Below are positions 9,552 through 20,988 of a stretch of DNA of 64,000 nt, in pieces (positions within the stretch are counted from its first letter, which is position 1; the number at the start of each line of letters is the position of its first letter). Source of the DNA: Skeletonema tropicum (Eukaryota; Bacillariophyta; Thalassiosirophyceae; Thalassiosirales; Thalassiosiraceae); the NCBI GenBank assembly GCA_037178625.1, contig CM074127.1, positions 3,410,001 to 3,474,000 on the forward strand, written 5' to 3'. A program made the translations under genes and the position numbers. Below the pieces are notes generated by a model. It was not told where the DNA came from. It was given only the letters and a program-made list of their open reading frames with translations, and made no database searches.

Positions 9552-11016
9552 TCAGACCTCCTCTCGTTTCGATTCCTTGACATCGAGTTGAGCAGCAGCC
9601 AAGAAACGTGCACCAGTGCTCTCTCGCCTTAGGACTCCTGTTTTATCCGCCGCTGGCAAATTTGCATTAGTACCCAATTCTCCCGCCGCTTCAAGGAGAA
9701 TCTCTGCAGTCGTTTGGCGCTGCAAGTCGGATTCCTTCTGGTTTTTGCTTGAATTTGTGCTACCGTCGCCATCACTGTTCCCTCCACCTGCAATACCTGC
9801 TGCGGCTACTGCTCCTTGCTGCGCATTCTTTTGCAACATGGCAGCATACTCCATTTGATGTTGCTGATTCTGCATCTGCTGCGCTGCAGCTAGTGCTGCT
9901 AGCCCACCTACATTCCCTCCGCCTAAGCCACCACCTAGACCACCACCCAAGCCACCACCGACAATTCCTGCATAAGAAGCAGCTCGGCTTGCCCCATCAG
10001 TCATCATGACAGAAGAAAGAAACTTATCTTCCCATGCATTGCGAAGAAGCAACGATGAATTTGTAAGGTGTCCTCCGCTGATATTCCGAAGTCCTCCGTT
10101 GGCTGAATGAGTGGGTATTGATCCCATCTGAGGAGGTGGTAGTATTTTTTGCTTTGGATGAGGGGGTAGAGTAGGCTGACCATCCGAACTACCAGTTGCA
10201 CCAGCAGCTGCTGCCCCCATCGAGGAAGCACTTGCATTACTGAATGCCCTTGCAGCTTGCGCACCGAGCAGAGGGTCTGCCCGAAATCCAATACTTCCAA
10301 AACTTCTTTCATGCGAGAACATGTTTTGGGCGGGCATTCTAAAGCCTGGGTATCCAGATGAACCCAACATATTCATCACCATGGCTTCCACCTTTCCTAG
10401 AACATTTCTTTCCACTGTTGCCTCAAGATCTCTCACCTTCTCCTCTAGTATGAACACTTTTGCATTGAGAGATTCCACCTCACGAGCTTGATCTGCAAGA
10501 GTAGCTTTATCAGCACCTCCTCGAGTTGAACGCTGGATCTTTGAAAGGAGATCTGGCCTATCCCGCTTGAAGTTCTCGTTATGGAAGGTTACCCACTTGG
10601 CAGTAGACTTGTCAAAGTCATCATTTCGGAGAGGTTTGGTTTGAATCTTACGGAAGCCATAGAAATTCAGCTGCCGGGCGAAGGAGGAGAATTCTGATAA
10701 ATTGAAGCGGACGCAATTAGCACATGCACTATGATCGACAAAATAAAATAAGAGAAGGCAACAGTGTCAACTCACTGTTGTGGTCAAAATACTGTGGGAT
10801 CACAACTTCAGCGAAGCTATCTGGGTTTTTAACGATAAACATTTCTCCATCATCGGACCATGAGCATATCGATGCGTCACATGTCTGTATCATTTTTGCC
10901 AATTTCTTCAAGAAAATTGGCACCGTACTTAATGAATTATCATGTTCGAAGTCATTTACTCTAAACTTTTTTTGGCCTCCCTTGTTTAATGGTGCCGGCG
11001 ACTGTCTTTTCGACAT
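9552..11016 (-). CDS. Heat-shock transcription factor (HSF family)
   Basis: A DNA-binding transcription factor; diatoms have a greatly expanded HSF family. ATG at 11016. The HSF winged-helix domain runs from VPIFLKKLAKMIQ through WSDDGEMFIVKNPDSF and VIPQYFDHN. After an 82-bp intron (10775-10694, phase 1) it continues with KFSSFARQLNFYGFRK and WVTFHNENFKRDRPDLL. The intron lies in the middle of the recognition-helix region. A coiled-coil trimerisation segment follows (LADQAREVESLNAKVFILEE, then KVRDLEATV). The remainder is low-complexity: a (GGGL)n run, Gln-rich and Asn/Ser-rich segments that could be an activation domain. The frame is intact throughout. It converges tail to tail with the DNMT2-like gene, leaving only 46 bp between stops. 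Confidence 0.88.
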
Positions 11017-11623
11017 GATAATATGTTAATGTTTTGAGATATATCTTCGGCAGGAAGATACGGGTGTAGGGCGACGACATGGGGAACATGATATTAAGCA
11101 GAATGAAAATTGTAAGATGTGCACAAAGATACAATAGTATAAAAGAGTATTGTACAATACTATCATCGTCGAATTGTAGGCGGTGGCGGTGGCGAGCTTA
11201 CCTTCACAGCGGAGACAAAGCTAAGCGTCAAGTGTCTTACTTCACGGCAGTGTTCAGAACAATATTGAAGCTTGCTGAAATTCGACGGCGTTCGATGTCG
11301 GTAGTGCTTCTTCTCATCGTTGATATCCATTTTTCTGAGGCTGAGGAATTCCAAATTATTCCTAATTTCAATTCCAACGCCTTTTGCAGTCCTTAAAATA
11401 CGTGATCTAAAAATGATTATCTGCAGAAGTGGAAAGCAAAATAAAATGCAGTGAAGCTCAAAGAATGGAGTATCCATCTATCCCTATGCTATTGAAGTCT
11501 TTGATTAATGGCTAAGTACATATGAATATGCAATACTGGCGATTCTTTCTATTGCACTGAGAGCTAAGGTCCAGTGTTGATGTGTTGCGGTTGGATAAAT
11601 TACAGCTGTACGTTTACATGAAG
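11017..11623. other. Intergenic between HSF and the DA1-like gene
   Basis: Holds the HSF promoter and the region downstream of the DA1-like gene, both on the minus strand. A short minus-strand frame (ATG near 11330, MDINDEKKHYRHRTP) ends at a GTAAGC that could be a splice donor. I see no matching exon or family, so it is not called as a gene. Confidence 0.4.
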
Positions 11624-13085
11624 TTAATCAATATCAATCGGTGGAAAATCGCGATTCAAAGCGATGTAGTATAATAGCTCTTGCATGCCAATCTCCGCAT
11701 AAGCACGAGCTGCCAAACGAAACCCCTGCCCATAAAGACCTTCGTCAGTTTCAATGCAGAATTTAAAATACTTGGCGTAGCTTGGCATCAGAGGGAATGC
11801 TGTCGTCTTCTTCTTCTTCTTCTGATTTGGTATCGCAAGGTTCTAGACCATCAGTCAGGAATAAAAATGCGACTAATTGGCACAAACCCTCTTCTACCAT
11901 GAAGGGAAGATGTTTTCCGTACCTAAAGTTTGGATGTAGCTTGATGAAGGCGTGCATGCACTCGTGTGCTAAAATACTAGCTGTCAGATCAGAAGGTAGG
12001 CCAGATAAGCATAATATAGCGGTGACACCAAGGCTTTCTGTCGTGTGCCCGCAAAACTCCGACAAGCACAGTCCCCTTGTCATGATTTGTGAGCTTTTGT
12101 AGTGCACTCCTTCAGAATGTTTCTTCATGTTGTCGTTTAAGGCGTTTAAACCAACCAACATCACCGGAATGCTCTTCAGAGACTGACGACTCACGCCAGT
12201 GATACTATCTTTATCAGTGATCAGCCCCAGCGGTCCTTCAAAGAAATTCAAGACTTGTTCCCATAATGGAATGGCATCATCTGAACTTGTTACTACTGTA
12301 CGACAGCACGCCAAGCATACACATCGACCGGTATCAGAGTCGCCAACGTCAACAAAATGTTTCGATGATGATGCAAACTTGGGCTCAAATCTATGACAGC
12401 CAGCACATCGACGTATTTCACCAATTTCTGTTTCTTCCGTGGACGTTACGCTGAAATTATCATCTTCCTGCCGGAATTGTTGCGTCTCATATTCTTGTCG
12501 CCGTCTTATAGTTCCTAGTCCTTGTGCATGATGACGACACATTCGCTGCATAGAAGGGGTGAGGGGTAAGTAACACACTTGCAATTTTCGGTTCTCAATC
12601 ATATGATATGTATGCCTAAAACAATACTCACTTCTTTGTCAAAAAATGGATGCTGCAGATATTCAAATTTAGTACTACCGTCGTTCATTGTAACAGTAGG
12701 AAGTCTTTGTTCGCAAACAACACATTTCCATCCAAAATGCTGATCGTAGCAACTCCTGTGAAATGGATGTTGCGCTTGCTTGTTTTTCCCTCCTTGTTTT
12801 CTAGCAGAATTGAAACAAAGTGTTTGCGACTTTGGGTCAAGTGGTAAGTTGCACTTGTAACACTTGAAACATTCGGTGTGATAACGCCTTACAGTCGTCA
12901 GTAGTAGGTGATATTAAAACATGCGCTGTCGATTCTGTTATCGGTTCTCCGCAGGTGTAGCATTTATGTTGCTGCACAGTAGCATGGGCAGAGCTTTCCG
13001 TTGTCGTTGATGCACTTGGTGAAGCCACATCCGCTTCACTTGTCTGCAGAACAAGCTTACGGAGGCGACGCCTCCGACGAAACAT
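11624..13085 (-). CDS. DA1-like LIM-domain zinc peptidase
   Basis: Plant DA1 proteins are LIM-domain, ubiquitin-activated peptidases that limit organ growth. Exon 1 from ATG 13085 holds LIM zinc pairs: CYTCGEPI, then YHTECFKCYKCNLPL, then FHRSCYDQHF and KCVVCEQRL, ending at FEYLQHPFFDKE. An 86-bp intron (12631-12546) leads to exon 2 with RRCAGCHRFEPKF, a RGLCLSEF segment and the active site SILAHECMHAF (HExxH zinc ligands). VEEGLCQLVAFLFL, the DA1-typical downstream Glu motif, follows. The family C-terminus (YFKFCIETDEGLYGQGFR, then AYAEIGMQELLYYI) is present to TAA 11624, but in a frame shifted by one base near 11767. A similar one-base break lies in the first LIM near 12895. Apart from these the match to the DA1 peptidase family is strong. 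Confidence 0.75.
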
Positions 13086-13625
13086 GTAATAGAGCAGCCA
13101 CCTAGTATACCTATACCACCTTTGCGCGCACGCTACAACAACTACTTCGTCTCTTTGTTATGGTGAGATGATATCACTTCTTATTGCTCGTCTTGCTCGG
13201 CCTCGCTTATGGCTGATACTGGTACTATTAGGCACCAGATAGATGTTAGCTTAGCAGTTCACATTCAACATGATGCAGAATGCAGAGCTCTAAGAATGCA
13301 AAGCGCGTAGCGTGGGACGTGGGATCCTGTGGGATCTTCCTGACACTCTAGTATGTACTGGTTACACTTTGAGCTCTGAGCGCGAAGAGTGTAGGTTGCA
13401 CTAGAGATCTGGGCCCTGGCTGAACTCTCAATTCTGCAGAATTCTGCCAGTATTTTGCCGTTCGCTCGCACGATAACGTTTGTGTTCTGTTCTTGCTTTG
13501 CTTTTGGCTTTTGCTGGCTTCTTGTCATTACACCTTGTTGTGCACGACAACGTTAGTGTACAAACATTACTGAATTTACTCTGCTTGCTGCATTTGAAAT
13601 CAGAAACCGACGCAGACAAAGCACA
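13086..13625. other. Divergent intergenic region, DA1-like and Vti1 genes
   Basis: A 540-bp region between two outward-facing genes, likely carrying both promoters. I see no TATA box, repeat or RNA gene that I can support. Confidence 0.4.
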
Positions 13626-14533
13626 ATGTCGTCATCTCAATCGTTTGATGATTTTGAGCAGGTGAGTTAGTTGCCTTCTCTGAACAGGGCTGCCTGAAAA
13701 GCGTGCCCGCTCGTTGCCATAAGTAACCGGCAGTGTTTCCGAAGAGAATCCCTTCTGAAAACAACGGACCTAACATTATCATGCATCGATTGATACTTAT
13801 CTCCTTCTAACCATTCTACCGCAGGACTACAACTCACATCTATCAAAAGTACGCTCTTTTCTTGCGCAACCAACTGCTAATGCCAGCAATTCTTCTCAGT
13901 ATGAAAGAGACGTGAAATCATGCCAACAAGCGTTACATGAGGCCAAACAATGCATCCATGCTATGCAGGGGTTAGCTGAGATAGAAGGCGACCCCTTCAA
14001 AGCAGAAGAGGCAAAAAGAAAATTAGAGAGAGAGATTGGCCCATTGGAGAGTGAAATGAGGGGAAGAAAATTTGGTGGTAGAGGCAAAAGTAAGGGGATG
14101 ACATCTGTGTTCGGGAATGGAAGTACACAATCTAATGGTAATACAGACTATCTGTTTGGTAATCGATCAGCACTACGCTCCGCCATCACTGGGGCAGAAT
14201 GACATTGAATATGGAGACTTTTCAGCACCCCTTACTGAAATGGAGCAGCGGATGCAGGATTCAGAGCATCTACTACGAGAAACTCAAGCACTCTGTGCGG
14301 AATCAGAACAAATTGGATCATCCACGTTAGAAACCATGGGACGACAGAGAGAGCAGATTGAAAGATCATCCAATCTAATACAACAATCTTTAGAAAATAC
14401 AGAGCAAGCTCGTAGGGTCATGAAAGAGATGGCTCGTAGAGCGTTTCGGAACAAACTGGTTCTCTACTGCATCATTGTACTTTTGTTGATTGCAAATGCG
14501 ATGGCAATACATCATTTATGGAAAAAAAAGTAA
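13626..14533 (+). CDS. VTI1: Vti1-type Qb-SNARE, tail-anchored
   Basis: Vti1 SNAREs drive fusion in Golgi-to-endosome/vacuole traffic. Exon 1 (13626-13661) encodes MSSSQSFDDFEQ. A 163-bp intron (13662-13824) follows, and exon 2 begins DYNSHLSKVRSFL, the N-terminal Vti1 helix. A second intron is needed to reach the SNARE frame. Donor 14159 with acceptor 14225 (67 bp), or donor 14138 with the same acceptor (88 bp), both keep phase 1. The SNARE helix runs from LTEMEQRMQDSEHLLRET through SSTLETMGRQREQIERS to SLENTEQARRVMKEM, with Gln at the zero-layer region. A C-terminal membrane anchor (LVLYCIIVLLLIANAMAI) and a short basic tail follow. Order and length fit a Vti1 protein. Confidence 0.78.
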
Positions 14534-14814
14534 AGAGATGTTCATGGACATAACATCACTGTTGTAACATCAATAAGCATCTAGAGAGAAAGGTCAATAA
14601 TAGATATATGCATGCAGTGAATTTTCCTTCTGCTTCTCTTTTCTCTCGCGATAGGCGATAGCTCAGGTTTTTCTTTTTCCGGACCTCTTCCACTTGAACC
14701 TTGAACTTGCCACTCACTGATAGATCGAGCAATTGTACTTCTCATGATTATTAATTAGTACACGGTAGAGAGAATCACACGACAGTAGGATCGCCGTTTT
14801 TCTATTCTACAAGC

Positions 14815-15936
14815 ATGATAAAATACTGCCTACTTGGGTGCTCTAGTTTGCGCTATAATATTGCTTGGAACCGCGGAGGGTCTCGTGGGCAAATCGGCTG
14901 TAGTGAAACCAGTGGTTGTGCCGACGTTTCAACATCAGCAACAGCCGCCTCATCATTATAGGCTCTCAACTCGCCGACGTAACGTCTGTGCCTCCACGAG
15001 AGCTACTGCGACATCAAATGATGTCTCTACTAGTAAGAAGTCAGGAATCAGGGGAATGCTACTATAAAAGAATTGACGGTTCTTGGAAGCCGAGAAAAGA
15101 GTTATCTCGCCTATTCGTAGGTGAGCGGCTGTTTGCCACGAGACTTGCTGAATGCGACTTGCTCGACGGTAAAACAGGTCCAAAACTCTTTTTTGAGTGT
15201 GGGGTTGGCAAGAAAACGAAAGGAAAGTGGAGTATTGTCAACGGGATGCTACGACTTCCTGGGACGAAAGGAAAGAAACGTATGAAGCCGTCTGTTATTA
15301 GAAAGAAGGCGAAGAAGATCCCAACTGACTCTCTCATTGAGGTGTATGTTTCGAAAGTTTGGTTAGAACATAGTAGATTTGAAGTCTGCTTGAGTCGAGA
15401 GGATGCATTGTCAAGTTATAAGAAGAAAAAGGTTTCTGCTTCCAAATTTACGACGGGGGAGCAATTATCGGGAGTAGTTCGTGATGTACTTCCATATGGT
15501 GTCTTCGTCGACGTAGGTGCCAATCGAAAGGGTTTGATACATATCAGCAAAGTCGCGAAATCGCAAAATTGTTACATCAATAAAGAGGAGGGATTGAAGA
15601 CTGCAGGCCTGTCGCGTGGGTCAAAAGTGGAAGTTATCGTTGTAAGTAATGAAAGGAAGCGTTTAGAGTTTGATTTGTTTGTGGCAGAGGAAGAGACCAT
15701 CCCTGAAGAGAGCACAGGATATAACTACTTCAATTGATACAAAGTCAGAAGAGGATGAAGAAGCTCTCGCATGGGCAGCTTATAACAATGAATCAGTTGA
15801 AGAAATAAGTTCTGAGGAAGCCGACATGTGGGCTGCTTACGCTGCTTACGAAAATACTAATGCAGATGAAGATGATGATGACTATTACGATGAAGACGAG
15901 GAAATAGAAGATGCGCTTGGAATTGGAAGCTACTAA
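14815..15936 (+). CDS. S1 RNA-binding-domain protein, possibly plastid-targeted, with acidic tail
   Basis: Contains a clear S1 fold: TTGEQLSGVVRDVLPYGVFV, then VGANRKGLIHISKV, then GSKVEVIVVSNERKRLEFDL. S1 domains bind RNA, for example in ribosomal protein S1 homologues. A preceding basic region (YYKRIDGSWKPRKELSRLF, then LFFECGVGKKTKGKW) may be a second, divergent S1-like barrel. The N-terminal frame has a hydrophobic leader (LGALVCAIILLGTAEGLV) that looks like a signal peptide, suggesting organelle targeting. The only nearby ATG (14815) is one base out of frame with it. Frame changes also occur near 15050 (a 73-bp intron from about 14980 is one possible solution) and near 15730, before an acidic tail with the repeated element WAAY. 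Start and exon structure are uncertain. Confidence 0.55.
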
Positions 15937-16034
15937 ATTAAAAGATGCATTTCCATTTACTTTCTATGCATATGCACTACTGCAACTAAGCTAAATCATC
16001 CAGCTCTGAGCGCAACAATAAATTCTTGCCTACG

Positions 16035-18282
16035 CTAGTATTTGCGCTTCTTTTTGTACCTATCCTTCTTACTTGCAACCTTTGATAATGTTTCATTTTC
16101 GCTATCATCATCGTCATCAGACAATGGTGGCGGATCTGTTGCACCTGCGTCTAGGAGTAAGTTCTTGCTATCCCGTTCAAACCAACAGTCATCTTTCCTT
16201 CCAAGCCCGGTAAAATGAACCTTAACGTGACTGTCAACTTCTTTTACAATAGTACCAATGAAAAATTCGTAGTCTTCTTCAGATTCATCTTCCTCACACT
16301 CAACCAAACAAATGACGTTCGTATTGGGGGTAAATGCTCCAGGCCTAGCTCTTTTTGCTAGTCTCCATTCGTTGACTTCCTCCTTCTTGTATGATTTTCG
16401 TTTATTCTTTTTGTTTGTGCTCATTTCTCTTGTCACCTCAACAGTAATGCATTTGCCGAAAGCCTTAGGTAGTTGCAATGAGTCTGAACTGTATCCATCA
16501 ATCGCTGTACCTTTTTGGTTGGCGACTGAACGCATCTCTTTCTTTCGTCTTCTAGCCTCGTGTTTTGCCCAGTTTGTGTATGTCATATCTGGTTGACCTA
16601 GCTCTTCACGATGGAGCATATCTTTATCATAGTCATCCAGTAAGGTTTTCAGGCGCTTCATTTGGATCCTTACTGAGTGAGGATGGCACATGCAAACATC
16701 AGCTGCTTCCCCCAGAGGCACCCATTCTGGGACAGCAAAATTTGTAGACTCAGCAACATTAAAACCAGTGTTGAAACCAAAGTGATAACATCCAGGAAAT
16801 GTAATCATTGCATCGCCAGGTCTTTGGATAGTTGTTGTAAACTTTATCCCAGCTTTCTTGAGGATGGAAGGTGATAAGAGGCACTGCTTGTGACGCAAAA
16901 ACTCGTGGCATTCTGCTGCCCGTCCTGGAAAATGGGAACGTGCAAGAGATTCAAAGCGTCTCGAGTCTTCTTGAGCAATGCCATACCAGTATTTTGGCGA
17001 GCCAGCATGGAGGTAATTAATGGAGAGTAAGTTCATGTCTTCCGTGTGAGCAGCAAAAGTGCTGCCCCACATACCAAAGTAAAGGTATGCACTTGTCACA
17101 CCTGGTAAGTGAAATACCTCGTCATCACTGTCGCCGCATTGAGAATCTGCTCGTAGAAGGCATAGACAGCTTTCTAGGCGATCAACATTCCAGCCACAAG
17201 CATGAGCGTCCTTGAAGAGAGTCCCAGACATGTCAGCCCCATAAATCGGTGGCTCCATAGTTGGTCCCATGCGTCTCCAGTACTTGCGAGCAAGATCGTC
17301 GCAGGTTTCATCGGAATCGTCTACATCAAATTCTTTTCCTACATGTCTCTTGCGGTAGTCGTCTGCTTTTGTTCTGAAATCAGAAACAGCAATAGATGGT
17401 TGTTCGACAAGGGTGTACTCATACACACCTCCAATTCCAGAAATATTCTGTTTGATTGGGCTTGGTATGATCATATCACCTAGCTTTGATCCCTTTGCCC
17501 ACTGTATTAGAATTGGAGATATCAACGAATGCATATTAGCTACTGCAATTGAATGAAAGTTGGAGTAAACAGAAACACGGAGTACTTACATGTCTTCCCC
17601 TTGCTGAGGAATCCATTTTAGCCCAGAACCCTGGAGGCAACGAAACTTTTGCCATACCATCCTTCAGCTTGTATCTACACATTTGATACTTCTTTGGCTC
17701 GTTGATTGACACACCTTTCGACGTTGGAGACCCCTTCTTGATCCTGTCAGAGCTTCTGCTCTGAGATCTAGTCTTCATCTTTTCTGCAGGGGTATGAGCC
17801 CCAGCGGCAGGCTGCTTCGGAGTAGCGGGTGTTTGTGGCCCTGCATTGACGGGAGTCGGTGAATCAGTCGGTTCAACGTAATTTGGTGGAGGAACTTGTC
17901 CAAGAGGTACTTCCCTCTTCGTCTCTCTGCCCTTGTTGTCCTCGTGGATGTAGAGAAACTCAAAACCTGGAAGAGGCACCCCCAACACTTCCCCTCGAAT
18001 GTAGTCCGAAAAGGTAGTCTCCTTTAATTCCTCTAACGTTGGTTTATATTCTGCACATCGACGAGCAGCACCAGTAATGCCAACGCGGCCAAGGAGGTCT
18101 TTCGATTCACTCTCTAGTGACTTCGCCTCTGTTAATTTAGGTGCGGATGGGACACGTGTCATGGACGGAACCGGCAAAGAGTCTGGCTTTACACCGAAAG
18201 CGATTTCGGCAGAGCTGCTGTTACTGCTGCTGCCCGTACCATCGTGATGACTATCTATTTGACCTGGCGCTGATACCATCAT
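16035..18282 (-). CDS. JmjC histone lysine demethylase, KDM4/JMJD2 type
   Basis: Fe(II)/2-oxoglutarate-dependent demethylase acting on methylated histone lysines. Exon 1 from ATG 18282 has a JmjN-like segment (YKPTLEELKETTFSDYI) and GMAKVSLPPGFWAKM. An 88-bp intron (17589-17502, phase 0) joins it to WAKGSKLGDMIIPSPIKQ. The JmjC core follows: FAAHTEDMNLLSINYLHAG with iron ligands His and Glu, SPKYWYG with the 2-oxoglutarate-binding Lys, CLLSPSILKKAGI, and MITFPGCYHFGFNTGFN with the third iron ligand His, then AESTNFAVPEW. A conserved CMCHPH zinc-like element comes next. The C-terminal part contains a Tudor-like strand set (FIGTIVKEVDSHVKVHFTG) and a basic tail. The frame is intact. It ends 98 bp from the converging S1 gene. 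Confidence 0.88.
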
Positions 18283-18737
18283 TTCTCTTGTGTGTCAGCA
18301 CTTTGCTTTCAGGAGTTTCAGCGTTTCTGTGGAGGAGAGGTTAAGCGATACGCGGCTGGGCGGGCGGCGGTCGTGAGCATGGTGGGTGTGGTTGAGGATT
18401 GAGGATGTTCTTGGATGGAGCGAAGTGACTGGCGGCGCGCACGCGTGCAGAATTAATGCAGAACGAAGAGGTTGGTTTGCGCGGGGAAAAGTCTAAAATA
18501 GACTGACGTGATAAGTACCTATGTTGTGTTCATGAACCGAAGCAGAATTAGTGCTCAGGCTACAGGAATCAGAATACAGAATACTAGTTGGATTGAAGCA
18601 CCACGGGAATTGAAGCCAAGTGCAAAACAAAGAATTATTGGAAGTAGGCAGACAAGAAATCATTCAACATGCATTATTCATCCCATAAATTAATTTCACG
18701 CCCCATTGTCTAGTCAGTCTATCTTTTTCTTTCACAT
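18283..18737. other. Intergenic, JmjC promoter and CYP51 3' flank
   Basis: Lies upstream of the JmjC gene and downstream of CYP51, both on the minus strand. The part nearest JmjC is GC-rich with a GGGCGGGCGGCGG run near 18360. No gene is supported. Confidence 0.45.
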
Positions 18738-20392
18738 TTAGCACACATTTAATTGGAGGTCTGACGCTTTTTGTAATCGAATACGGCAGTCTCCCTTGGG
18801 ACCAACAACCATGGCCTCGTAATCGATGTCAGGCACCTTATCAGCAATCATCTCCATCTCAAATTCGCGGAAGAGAACACTTAGGATTGTCTTCACCTGA
18901 ACGAAGGCAAAGTTCTGTCCCATACAACTGTGCATACCGCCACCGAAGCCCATGTAGGCATAGGGACTAGATTTGTCCTCCTCTCTTCCAGGACCAAACC
19001 GATCAGGATCGAAGGCATCGGGATCCTTAAACACTTCAGGGATCCTCATACCGACGGAGGGACTGATCAGAACCATATCACCCTTGGGGATCGTGTAGTT
19101 CTTTCCGGCAGCCTTAACCTTCAACTCTTTCACGGCATAACGAATCAATAGAATCAAGGGAGGACACAAACGCAATGCTTCTTTCATGGAGTTATGTAGG
19201 AGAGGCATATCCTCATTCACTTTCTTGTAGTCAACTGCAGCATCAGGCTCAGAACCAAAGATATCCATTTGTTCGCTGACAATACGCTTCATGATTTCAG
19301 GGTTGTTGAGTATGAAAAGACTAGTCCATGTCGAAGTAATGCAACTAGTGTGTTGTCCAGCAAATAGCAATGCAATTAGGAGCCCAGTCACTTGCTCGTC
19401 AGTAATAGGTGACCCATCTTTGTACTTAACATCCATAAAGATAGATAAAATATCCGTACCATCCGAATGCTTCACGCCAGGGTTGTCTCTTCGGTTTTTG
19501 ATGACTTTTCCAAATAATTCCACCATCTTGGCACGAGCTTCATTGCGCTTCTTATGTGCCGCAGTAGGTGCATTAGGGAAGAAAACAGTGAGTGGAGTCA
19601 AACCATGGTCAAGGTCGTGATAAAGCTCCGACACTTCTTTGAATAGATTTTCGCGAACATCATCTCCATGGAGACAACGGGAAGAGGTCAAGATAGTCAA
19701 TTCCGATAGAGCGTGGAACAAATCAAGTTCTCCAGATTCTCCCCATGTTTCAAGATATTGACGAGTCTCCTTCTCAATTTTTGCAGTGTATCCCTTGAGA
19801 CGTGAAGTACGAAGTCCATGTGCCATAGATTGAAATTGCACCTGACGATTCTTCTTGGATGCATCATACACAACTCCTGGTCCAAACACTGGCTTCATAA
19901 ATCCGTAAACTTCATCTTGAGATAAAACTTCATCGGGCGCCTTGAAAAATGGTTCTTGCGCTTCAGGGCCGATAAGGAAGGTTAAACGCTTGTGGAAGAA
20001 CTGATTATAGTAAAAGCATCGGTTCGTTTGCTGTGTAAGTTATTCTTGCTCGTGCAACACATGGTCGCCAAAAAGATAAAGATATTCACATCTCATGCAC
20101 AACTTACCGGAACAGTGAAAACTGGTCCATACTCCTCGTAGCACCGCTGCACCATTTTCACAGGACTCTTTCCGAATTCAACAATAGTTCCGACCACTGG
20201 TAGGCCAGAGACTGGACTGTTGGTCACAGTGGGAGGAGCAGAGCTTCCGCCCTTGGTCCGAGGGCGCACGACGAAGAAAGCATAAAGAAGGGAAAGCACG
20301 GAGAGACATGTGAGTCCAAGGAGCATGCTATCGGAGCCGCCGGCGATGCCACCGACGTTCATGGGAGCAGCCCCAGATGTTGGTAGCGTCAT
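18738..20392 (-). CDS. CYP51: Sterol 14-alpha-demethylase (CYP51)
   Basis: ER-bound cytochrome P450 that removes the 14-alpha-methyl group of sterol precursors. The preferred start is ATG 20392 (MTLPTSGAAPMNVGG), which places a hydrophobic anchor (MLLGLTCLSVLSLLYAFFVV) near the N-terminus. An upstream in-frame ATG at 20530 is possible. Exon 1 ends in YEEYGPVFTVP. A 107-bp intron (20107-20001) leads to FFHKRLTFLIGPEAQ. CYP51 hallmarks: B'-helix region VVYDASKKNRQVQFQSM, I-helix LLFAGQHTSCITSTW, ExxR-type MKEALRLCPPL, and the heme loop FGGGMHSCMGQ with Cys ligand. The loop resembles the F-G-x-G-x-H-x-C-x-G form of other protist CYP51s. The frame is intact and length is normal. Confidence 0.92.
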
Positions 20393-20988
20393 TGTTAAAC
20401 AGTGGTGTAGTAGCAGTTGTTCTATGGCATTGGCCAACCGATAATGGTGGGTAGGGATTCTCGTCCACCACTGCCACCGCGAATGATTGAAGGGAGGGGG
20501 AGAGCCAATGACGAAATAATTTGGCGCCACGTCGTTCCTCCTGGGAATTGGGACTTTTCGTAATAGGTTCTGCTTTACACGATCCCGCCTTGATTGATTG
20601 ATGAAATTTTGGGCAGCATTGCCGATTTCAGGGGGATTACCCTCCTTTTCCCCGACCAGAAAAAGGCCTTAGTATTATTATTGGTCTAAATCTAGAGGCG
20701 AAAATGTGCCATTTAAACCAGTTCCAGGGGGCTCCCCCGGCAACCCTTCTACCCGAAAGCCTAAATAATGAAACTCACCAAAATCGTCCAATACATTGAG
20801 CTCTTGCTCGCATGATGGAGACAATGATTAAACTTTGAGGAAAAAGAGTTGCGCTGTAACCTCTTAGGTCTTAGGATTCGTTAGCTGGCGTCAACGCCCA
20901 CCCATCCCTTGACAATATCGATTGGCTTACCTCCAATCATCATCGTTGTTGCACAAGCATATCATTTTAATATTTTTGTGTCGTCGAC
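20393..20988. other. Divergent intergenic region, CYP51 and membrane-protein gene
   Basis: A 596-bp region between outward-facing genes. It contains a perfect short hairpin, five G, CT, five C (20727-20738). No other feature is recognised. Confidence 0.4.

Noticed and set aside
14159..14225. Frameshift in the Vti1 gene
   Set aside because: A 67-bp (or 88-bp) intron ending at TTTTCAG restores the frame and the SNARE helix.
17502..17589. Frameshift in the JmjC gene
   Set aside because: An 88-bp GT-AG intron with the more distal acceptor at 17502 joins both frames in phase 0 and gives a continuous KDM4-like protein.
18738..19000. Heme-binding loop FGGGMHSCMG as a damaged P450 motif
   Set aside because: The essential Phe, Gly, His and Cys positions are kept, and other protist CYP51s also lack the two Arg; it is normal variation.
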